The position numbers were made by a program, and so were the translations under genes. This document shows, in pieces, positions 1-4,828 of a DNA stretch of 8,490 bases. How positions within the stretch are numbered: the stretch's first letter is position 1; each line of letters begins with the position of its first letter. Below the pieces are notes generated by a model. The model did no database searches, was not told the origin of the DNA, and worked only from the letters and a program-made list of their open reading frames with translations. This DNA is from Desulfobacterales bacterium (GTDB lineage: Bacteria > Desulfobacterota > Desulfobacteria > Desulfobacterales > 4be13), in contig JAOZRQ010000295.1 of NCBI GenBank assembly GCA_029940115.1, positions 1-8,490 of the forward strand. Direction: 5' to 3'.

Positions 1-56
1 CCATTCTTGCACTCCCTTGCTTGAGCTCCCATGGGCGCCCAACGGGGCAATGAAGA

Positions 57-180
57 TTGAGCCAATACCCCGAAGGGGTTACATACACCAGCCCAAGGCT
101 GCCCGGCAATCCCTTGAGACTTCACTTGCCCGGAACAAGGGCAACCCTGGGGAAAGCACGGCTCACAAAAGAACCCTTGA
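57..180. repeat. Non-coding cluster of three small hairpins, possible dispersed intergenic repeat
   Basis: This stretch has no convincing gene. It carries three compact inverted repeats with 3-nt loops: ACCCC-GAA-GGGGT (67-79), CAGCC-CAA-GGCTG (89-101) and AGGG-CAA-CCCT (138-148). The last overlaps an alternative stem, TTGCCC (126-131) with GGGCAA (139-144). A 65-codon open frame crosses it, but it lacks a ribosome binding site, is rich in Pro, Arg and Gly and matches no family I know. From memory, similar 'PEGVTY.SP'-like translations occur as spurious ORFs over dispersed repeats in environmental genomes. That resemblance is unverified. Confidence 0.35.
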
Positions 181-225
181 AGCAAAATAGGGGGGACAAA
201 AGTTGTTTGCCAAAAAGCCCCAAAA

Positions 226-313
226 AAACCCGGCTTCGCGTTAAAAATCATTAGCGATGAAGTCACAACAAGCTGGAGCTGTCAGAGAAGCCGGGTTTGT
301 TCGCCTGAAACCC
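226..313. repeat. AAACCC/GGGTTT inverted-repeat region upstream of the cNMP-fold gene
   Basis: AAACCCGGCTTC (226-237) has an exact 12-nt inverted copy at 287-298. The right copy can instead pair by its GGGTTT (293-298) with AAACCC (308-313) over a 9-nt loop. The two stems share 293-298 and so exclude each other. The element lies about 78 nt before the start of the downstream gene. It could be a terminator for a gene beyond the left edge, a leader structure, or simply a member of the AAACCC-type intergenic repeats seen again near 3098-3129 and 4710-4730. Confidence 0.5.
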
Positions 314-379
314 ACGGCAACAGGCAAACGACGGCAGAAACCAATCACTGGAACATTGTAAAAGATAATTGATTTACAT

Positions 380-384
380 AGGAG
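380..384 (+). promoter_or_regulatory. Ribosome binding site of the cNMP-binding-fold gene
   Basis: AGGAG lies six bases before the ATG at 391, a standard Shine-Dalgarno placement that fixes the start. I saw no convincing -35/-10 pair in the 150 bases upstream. GATAAT at 364-369 is -10-like but has no partner at a normal distance. Confidence 0.7.
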
Positions 385-390
385 AAAATT

Positions 391-867
391 ATGATCAGTC
401 TTGATTTTCTGGAAAAGGTGGAAGTGTTCAAGGGGTTGAATGATGACCAACTCACCGCTGTTCAGGCATGTTGTCAGGAAAATGAGTTTCAGCGCGGAGA
501 CAAGATATTCGGCCAAGGGGAGGAGGCCACCCAGCTTTTTGCGGTGATGGGCGGACAGGTGGAGCTGAAGTTTGACATGCCCAGATCCAAATCAGACACT
601 GTCATCTCCTCCATATCCGAGACCATGGCCTTTGGGTGGTCGAGTCTGATTCCCCCACATAAGATGACGCTTTCAGGTTACTGCGTAAGCAGAGTCTGCA
701 AGCTCGCGACCTTTGAAAAGGATCAACTGCTCCAGCTGTTTGAAAAAGACACCCGCCTCGGGTATCAGGTGATGTCGAATCTGGCAGGAGTGGTGGGGGG
801 ACGCTTTCACAAACTGCAAAACGAGATTGCAAGACGCAGAGGGGAAGATATGATGTCGAACTGGTAA
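391..867 (+). CDS. Single-domain cyclic nucleotide-binding-fold (Crp/CAP N-terminal-like) protein
   Basis: This 158-residue soluble protein consists almost entirely of a cNMP-binding-type beta-roll. The opening 'FLEKVEVFKGLNDDQL' (about 6-21), 'GDKIFGQGEEATQLFAVMGGQVEL' (36-59) and the phosphate-cassette region (79-100) follow the Crp/CAP order. A C-terminal helix (about 108-150) follows. There is no helix-turn-helix, so it is not a complete Crp/Fnr regulator and more likely acts through a protein partner. The cassette reads 'FGWSSLIPPHKMTLSG' where CAP-type proteins have a Gly-Glu-Leu stretch and a phosphate-binding Arg. No Arg is visible there, so cAMP or cGMP binding is doubtful. The start is supported by AGGAG six bases upstream. 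The gene stands alone and converges on the SpoIIE phosphatase gene. The fold is well supported; the ligand and partner are unknown. Confidence 0.85.
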   Translation: MISLDFLEKVEVFKGLNDDQLTAVQACCQENEFQRGDKIFGQGEEATQLFAVMGGQVELKFDMPRSKSDTVISSISETMAFGWSSLIPPHKMTLSGYCVSRVCKLATFEKDQLLQLFEKDTRLGYQVMSNLAGVVGGRFHKLQNEIARRRGEDMMSNW

Positions 868-872
868 CCCCA

Positions 873-1033
873 TAAACGTGAACGTGAACGTAAACTTGAA
901 CGTAAACGTAAACTTGAACTTGAACGTAAACTTGGACTTGAACAAGGGGAAAGTGAAAAGCACTTTTTGAAGGTGCCAAGTTTTATGTTTAAGTTTACGT
1001 TCACGTTCAAGTTCAAGTTCACGTTCATGTTCA
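873..1033. repeat. Two-armed inverted array of TRAACN hexamers between convergent genes
   Basis: The left arm (873-944) is twelve consecutive hexamers of the form T-A/G-A-A-C-N on the + strand, with one exception, TGGACT at 933-938. The right arm (986-1033) is eight perfect hexamers of the same form on the - strand, with a degenerate ninth at 980-985. Aligning the first eight left units with the eight right units gives 41 of 48 complementary positions, so a long imperfect stem is possible. The loop contains a smaller hairpin, AAAGTG (950-955) with CACTTT (961-966). The first right-arm unit, TGAACA, contains the TGA stop of the phosphatase gene. The placement fits a bidirectional terminator or a recombination-prone microsatellite; which one is not shown by the sequence. 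Confidence 0.85.
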
Positions 1034-2968
1034 GAACCCAAACCCCACCATGGTCACATCATCCTGCCGGTCATCTTCCCCCCTGTGCTCCTCAAATGCA
1101 TGAAGAAGAATCTCCCGCTGTTTTGAAAAGGGTTCTCTGCTGTTCGTCTTCAACAGCTCCTTCAGACGCTTGGTGCCGAATCGTCTGCGGATGTCTCCGC
1201 CCATCTGGTCGGCAAAACCATCGCTGTACATATAAAAAGACATGCCTTTCTCCACTTGGATGGTGTGATTGGTGAACTGGAAGTCAAGATTGGAGCGCTT
1301 GTAGCCGATGCTCTGCCTGTCCCCCTTGATGAGCGTCGCTTCATCGTTGTGAACGTAAAACAGCGGTAGTTTCGCACCCGCAAAGGTCAGCACAAAAGAG
1401 GGATGATAACTCTCCTTCAGCCTGACAAAACAGATGCCGGCGTCCAGTCCGTCATTGGAGACCGCATGTTCGGTGTCCTGCTGAAGAGAAGTCTTCACCA
1501 CAAAATTCAGTTGTCTGAGGATATCCCCGGGGTCATAACAGCTCTCATCCTTTATGATCCGTTTCATTGCTGATGAGGCGATCATGGTCATGAAGGCCCC
1601 CGGAACACCGTGTCCCGTACAGTCAATCACGGCGATGATAAACCCATTGGCAAAGAAATCCACAAAGAAGGCATCTCCGCCCACAATGTCTTTGGGCATC
1701 CAGATGAAGAAACTCTCAGGGAGGAACGCTTTGACCTCTTCCAGATTCGGCAACAGAGACCGCTGAATCATCTTGGCGTAACGGATGCTCTCCATGATCT
1801 TCTCGTTGGCCTCTCTGGCCTCGGCAAGGGTCTGGTTCAGCGCCTCTGTCCTTTCCCTGACTTTCTGCTCCAATGTCTTGTACAATTCTTCCAGATCGCC
1901 TGTCATTTCGACAAACCCCCTTGCAAGCATGCCGACTTCGTCCCGTGAGCGGATATTGATATCCGAGGCGGCTGAGAAGTCCCCCTTGGAGATCATGCGC
2001 GCGGCTTGGGCCAGCTTTCGCAAAGGTTTTGTCAAAGAAACAGACATGCCGATCGCGCCGATCGCGGCAATGGAAAAACCGAAGAGGATCCAAGTGATGA
2101 AATTTTCCACCATTTTTGTGACTGCCGCATACGCATTGATCTCGCTCATCTCCACAATCACTCCGAAAGCGGGGTTGCTGGTGATGGCATACGCGCCCAG
2201 CATCTTTTCACCCGATGGGAGACGGCTGAAATTCGTCCCCATGGTCCGGATGTCAGAGTTCAACATCTTCTGGACCGTCTCAACCAAGTCAGACCCGCCG
2301 TTTCCGACTCTGTTATGCCCCAGAACATACCGTCCTTCCGGACCGATCAACGTGATCATGCCGATCTTGTTGAAGGGGTTCGCCCGGATACGATGGATCA
2401 GGCGGCTGAGGGTTATTCTGGCGGAAAGGGTTCTTGGCCGCTCAAGTGCCTTTTCGTCCAAGGGAATGATGATTGAAATCAGCCATGTATCCGTCATGGA
2501 GAGATAGGTCAGGTCTCCTGCAAAGATATCCGCTCTCCCCTGTTGGCCAGCAAGTTGTTCGGATGTCAGTTCCAGTATCTGGGCCGGATTCAGGGACAAT
2601 TTCTTCAGTTTCTCTGAAAAATTGTCTTGGGTGATGAGGAGCGGGGACTCGACCCCTTCAAAGGAAATCTGAATCGCGACCAGATCGGCCGCGCCTCTCA
2701 TCTCCTCGGTCAGCAGGGAAAGCTTCTCCTCGGGTCCGAGATGCTTGCTTTCCACAACCTTTTTCATCAGTTTGAGCGGAGAGAGCCATGTGTATCTGTA
2801 AAAATTCTCGACATCCTGCGTGATCTGACCCGCCACGGCCATCAGATTCTCATTGGCCGAGCTTTTCAACTCATCCCGGGTGATTCGGATCATCGTTTCT
2901 CCAGCGATGCCCAAAGGGATCAATGCGAGGATAATCGAAAGAATAAGTAATTTTGTTCGCAGACTCAT
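1031..2968 (-). CDS. Membrane-bound sensor HAMP/SpoIIE-family (PP2C-like) serine phosphatase
   Basis: This 645-residue protein has a signal-anchor helix (about 6-23), an extracytoplasmic sensor region (about 30-285, probably Cache-like by position), a second membrane helix (288-311) and a HAMP linker (311-363, with 'PLRKLA' and 'SRDEVGMLARGF'). A coiled coil (about 355-395) and a SpoIIE/RsbU phosphatase domain (about 420-645) follow. Metal-binding and family motifs are present: 'DIVGGD' (427-432), 'DCTGHGVPGAFM' (449-460), 'NDGLDAG' (505-511), 'YSDG' (581-584) and 'DDVTM' (636-640). All the expected acidic residues are visible, so it should be active. The family usually dephosphorylates anti-anti-sigma-like STAS proteins in partner-switching pathways. 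No STAS or anti-sigma gene is in the window, so the target is unknown. The start begins exactly before the anchor helix but has no clear Shine-Dalgarno. The stop codon lies inside the hexamer array. Confidence 0.93.
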   Translation of the reverse strand: MSLRTKLLILSIILALIPLGIAGETMIRITRDELKSSANENLMAVAGQITQDVENFYRYTWLSPLKLMKKVVESKHLGPEEKLSLLTEEMRGAADLVAIQISFEGVESPLLITQDNFSEKLKKLSLNPAQILELTSEQLAGQQGRADIFAGDLTYLSMTDTWLISIIIPLDEKALERPRTLSARITLSRLIHRIRANPFNKIGMITLIGPEGRYVLGHNRVGNGGSDLVETVQKMLNSDIRTMGTNFSRLPSGEKMLGAYAITSNPAFGVIVEMSEINAYAAVTKMVENFITWILFGFSIAAIGAIGMSVSLTKPLRKLAQAARMISKGDFSAASDINIRSRDEVGMLARGFVEMTGDLEELYKTLEQKVRERTEALNQTLAEAREANEKIMESIRYAKMIQRSLLPNLEEVKAFLPESFFIWMPKDIVGGDAFFVDFFANGFIIAVIDCTGHGVPGAFMTMIASSAMKRIIKDESCYDPGDILRQLNFVVKTSLQQDTEHAVSNDGLDAGICFVRLKESYHPSFVLTFAGAKLPLFYVHNDEATLIKGDRQSIGYKRSNLDFQFTNHTIQVEKGMSFYMYSDGFADQMGGDIRRRFGTKRLKELLKTNSREPFSKQREILLHAFEEHRGEDDRQDDVTMVGFGF

Positions 2969-2976
2969 TATTGCAA

Positions 2977-2982
2977 ATTATA
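2977..2982 (-). promoter_or_regulatory. Possible -10 element for the SpoIIE phosphatase gene
   Basis: On the minus strand a perfect TATAAT lies eight bases before the ATG at 2968. No Shine-Dalgarno is visible between them, and the -35 position (about 3000-3005, TTCCTC) is a poor match. If real, transcription would begin at or next to the start codon, giving a leaderless or near-leaderless message. In an AT-rich spot this could be chance. Confidence 0.3.
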
Positions 2983-3018
2983 TACGCAGACAGAGCAGAG
3001 AGGAAAAGCCTGTCATGT

Positions 3019-3046
3019 TTCTCGGTTCTCGGTTCTCGGTTCTCGG
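3019..3046. repeat. Heptamer tandem repeat (TTCTCGG)x4
   Basis: Four perfect, uninterrupted copies of TTCTCGG lie about 50 bases upstream of the phosphatase start. A partial fifth (TT, then GG) follows. A 7-nt period is out of phase with codons and the tract lies outside any gene. It resembles the heptanucleotide microsatellites known from some filamentous and multicellular bacteria. Its function is unknown. Confidence 0.85.
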
Positions 3047-3097
3047 TTGGCAAGCTGGCAAGAAAACTACGCACAAATCCGGTGAAGATAGGACAGG

Positions 3098-3129
3098 GAA
3101 ACCCGGTTTTCTGGCGTCACCGAAACCCG
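3098..3129. repeat. AAACCC-type intergenic repeat with near-palindrome
   Basis: GAAACCCGGTTTTC (3098-3111) is a 14-nt palindrome with one mismatched pair. A second GAAACCCG follows at 3122-3129. The core matches the elements at 226-313 and 4710-4730, so this is probably a small dispersed family in intergenic DNA. Confidence 0.5.
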
Positions 3130-3247
3130 ATCGCCCAATCCCCTGAGTAATAATCTGCTGATCATACGCAAAAGCCCCAAACCCCAATTTGAACTTGATA
3201 TCTAACAAAACGAGCCTACAAATTCAATAATTATTTGGTGTTTGTGA

Positions 3248-3279
3248 TCGGTTGATTCACGCTTTCGATCATCAACCGA
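3248..3279. repeat. Hairpin with 9-bp stem
   Basis: TCGGTTGAT (3248-3256) and ATCAACCGA (3271-3279) are exact inverted copies around a 14-nt loop. No T-tract follows, so this is not a typical terminator. It lies in the long non-coding region between the divergent phosphatase and thiL genes. Confidence 0.5.
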
Positions 3280-3297
3280 GATGACAGTTCACGGATG

Positions 3298-3372
3298 GCC
3301 GCCGGATTTGGCAATCCGGCGGGAGCAGAATTGGGATTGCCGCCGGATTTGACAATCCGGAGCAGAATTGGG
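3298..3372. repeat. Tandem duplication, each copy with a CCGGATT/AATCCGG hairpin
   Basis: Two copies, at 3298-3335 (38 nt) and 3339-3372 (34 nt), start with GCCGCCGGATTTG and end with AGCAGAATTGGG. They differ by a 4-nt indel and one substitution. The first contains a 10-bp stem (3299-3308 with 3313-3322) with a TGGC tetraloop. The second contains a 7-bp stem (3343-3349 with 3354-3360) with a TGAC tetraloop. A related GGCAATCCG recurs near 3598. This is non-coding DNA upstream of thiL, although an open frame passes through it. Confidence 0.75.
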
Positions 3373-3442
3373 TCGGGCTGTCGACTGACCGGACGAGGAG
3401 GTGGCATGTTGGGGTTGACAGAATCTCGAACGCCGATTAGAT

Positions 3443-3534
3443 GTGAGGGACAAAAGTCTCACCCACATTCGCCGTGTGGGACAAAAATTTCACACACATC
3501 TGCCGTGAGGGCGGAAGTCTCACCCACAATCGGA
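3443..3534. repeat. Three tandem copies of a ~31-nt repeat
   Basis: The units start at 3443, 3474 and 3505. The first two are exactly 31 nt, and the third is about one base shorter and more diverged. The shared pattern is GTGNGGG, then an A-rich spacer, then TCACNCACA. Internal pairing is possible within units (GTGAG with CTCAC in unit 1) and across the unit junction (CCCACA 3462-3467 with TGTGGG 3475-3480). There are no unique spacers between copies, so this is not a CRISPR array. Confidence 0.75.
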
Positions 3535-3664
3535 CTTGACGCGAGCAAAGGGTCCGAGGCAAGACCGGAGGAATCGGCGAAATCCGAGCAATCAGTGGCA
3601 ATCCGCGGTTCGAGCCGGCATCGGGGGATTCAGGCCATGGAAAAAATCACGAAAATAAGAGGTC

Positions 3665-3705
3665 TTGACAACATATTTTGCTTATGTCAAAACTTGATGA
3701 TCAAG
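3665..3705 (+). promoter_or_regulatory. Putative thiL promoter/operator region with palindromes
   Basis: TTGACA (3665-3670), a perfect -35 hexamer, is matched by its inverted copy TGTCAA at 3685-3690. A 13-nt perfect odd palindrome, CTTGAT-G-ATCAAG, follows at 3693-3705, ten bases before the Shine-Dalgarno. No good -10 hexamer sits 16-18 bases from the -35, so the promoter call is weak. The palindromes could be repressor sites or leader hairpins. I looked for TPP-riboswitch hallmarks and did not see them. Confidence 0.35.
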
Positions 3706-3714
3706 CATGACAAA

Positions 3715-3720
3715 AAGGAG
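3715..3720 (+). promoter_or_regulatory. Ribosome binding site deciding the thiL start
   Basis: AAGGAG lies six bases before the ATG at 3727. It decides between this start and the in-frame upstream ATG at 3295, which would add 144 residues of repeat-derived, non-protein-like sequence. Confidence 0.85.
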
Positions 3721-3726
3721 ACAGCC

Positions 3727-4707
3727 ATGCTCATTCGCGACATCGGCGGCGAGTTCGCCCTGATTCAGAGACTGAGCCGTATTGTCCCCCCATGTGGTGC
3801 GGAGGTTGTGGTGGGCATCGGCGACGACGCGGCGGTGATCCGGCTCCATGGCGAAACTGGCGGCTATCTTCTGATCACCACAGACACCCTCGTGTCAGGG
3901 GACCATTTCAACACCTCATGGAGCCGCCCCGAGCAGATCGGGATAAAGGCCGCGGAATGCAATGTGAGCGACATCGCGGCCATGGGCGGCGTACCGACAT
4001 ATATGTTCATCTCCCTTGTTCTGACATCCGAGACGACCGTGGAATGGGTTGAGGGCCTCTACCGCGGGATCTCCGAATCATGCAGGCGACACGGGGTGGC
4101 GGTCATCGGCGGTGATACGACATGTGGCCCGGCGGAGACCGTCAGCATCACGCTTTTGGGATCAGCCACTCACGACGCGCTTTGTCTGCGGAGCCATGCA
4201 ACGCCCGGAGATCTGCTCGCGGTAACCGGAACGCTCGGTGCCTCGGCCGCCGGTCTGAACCTGCTGAAACGAGACCTGCCGGTCTCCGACCACCTGTTGG
4301 AAAAACATCTGACACCGACCTGCCGGCTCGACGCGTCGCGAATACTTGCGCCGATGGTGAACGCCATGATAGACATCAGCGACGGACTCGCTTCGGAAGT
4401 CAACCATATCTGCCGGCAGAGCGACGTTGGAGCCCGCATCATCGAAAAGGAGATCCCACTACACAAGGATGTCATTGACGCGGGAAAACGACTCGGCCTG
4501 AATCCGGCTGACCTTGCCCTGAACGGGGGCGAGGATTTCGAGTTGCTATTCTCCATCGCCCCGGAAAACCTGGAAAGGCTGAACAGCGCTGGCTTGGAGT
4601 ACCATCTGGTAGGCACGATTCTCGAATCAGGAAAGGATCGGTACTTGATGACCGAAACAGGCCAAGAGGTTCCCCTGACAGGGGGATACAAGCATTTTCA
4701 AGAGTGA
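3727..4707 (+). CDS. thiL: Thiamine-monophosphate kinase
   Basis: This enzyme phosphorylates thiamine monophosphate with ATP to thiamine pyrophosphate, the last step of cofactor synthesis, in the cytoplasm. The 326-residue length is normal for ThiL. Family motifs appear in order: 'GIGDDAAVI' (30-38), 'TTDTLVSGDHF' (51-61), 'ECNVSDIAAMGG' (77-88), 'IGGDTT' (127-132), 'DISDGLASE' (216-224) and 'NGGEDFELLF' (266-275). These include the Asp-rich metal/ATP site typical of the ThiL/PurM/SelD/HypE fold. The start at 3727 gives the expected N-terminus and has AAGGAG upstream. The reading frame stays open back to 3295, but that part is tandem repeat and not protein-like. The gene stands alone: no other thi gene is in the window, and it converges on the phosphofructokinase gene. 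Confidence in the function is high. Confidence 0.95.
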   Translation: MLIRDIGGEFALIQRLSRIVPPCGAEVVVGIGDDAAVIRLHGETGGYLLITTDTLVSGDHFNTSWSRPEQIGIKAAECNVSDIAAMGGVPTYMFISLVLTSETTVEWVEGLYRGISESCRRHGVAVIGGDTTCGPAETVSITLLGSATHDALCLRSHATPGDLLAVTGTLGASAAGLNLLKRDLPVSDHLLEKHLTPTCRLDASRILAPMVNAMIDISDGLASEVNHICRQSDVGARIIEKEIPLHKDVIDAGKRLGLNPADLALNGGEDFELLFSIAPENLERLNSAGLEYHLVGTILESGKDRYLMTETGQEVPLTGGYKHFQE

Positions 4708-4709
4708 AG

Positions 4710-4730
4710 GAAACCCAAAAGCCGGGTTTC
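4710..4730. terminator. Hairpin between convergent thiL and PPi-PFK genes
   Basis: GAAACCC (4710-4716) and GGGTTTC (4724-4730) form a 7-bp stem with a 7-nt loop, starting two bases after the thiL stop. No U-tract follows on either strand, so it is not a canonical intrinsic terminator. It shares its core with the other AAACCC elements in the window. Its position suits transcript-end formation or protection. Confidence 0.4.
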
Positions 4731-4828
4731 GTGAAGGTCGGCATTGGGGACGAGCAGGGCTTGATCGGTGTTTGGATGCATAATGAGTCTGAGGGAGTCA
4801 GGGCGTGAGACGATGGCAGATATTGCAA

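Noticed and set aside
57..254. 65-codon open frame on the + strand
   Set aside because: No ribosome binding site, a low-complexity Pro/Arg/Lys-rich translation, and it overlaps hairpin and inverted-repeat DNA.
807..1041. Minus-strand frames reading the hexamer array as Asn-Val/Asn-Leu or Glu-Arg/Glu-Leu repeats
   Set aside because: These are translations of the TRAACN repeat in different frames, not evidence of a protein.
1785..2507. 240-codon open frame antisense to the SpoIIE phosphatase gene
   Set aside because: Shadow of a well-supported gene with no family features.
3443..3534. CRISPR array
   Set aside because: The three units follow directly without unique spacers, and no cas gene is present.
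3295..3726. N-terminal extension of thiL by 144 residues from an upstream in-frame ATG
   Set aside because: The extension is translated from tandem repeats, is not protein-like, and the ATG at 3727 has AAGGAG at the right distance and gives a normal ThiL length.
3541..3726. TPP riboswitch upstream of thiL
   Set aside because: I could not find the conserved thi-box elements, and the leader is too short after the repeats for a complete aptamer.
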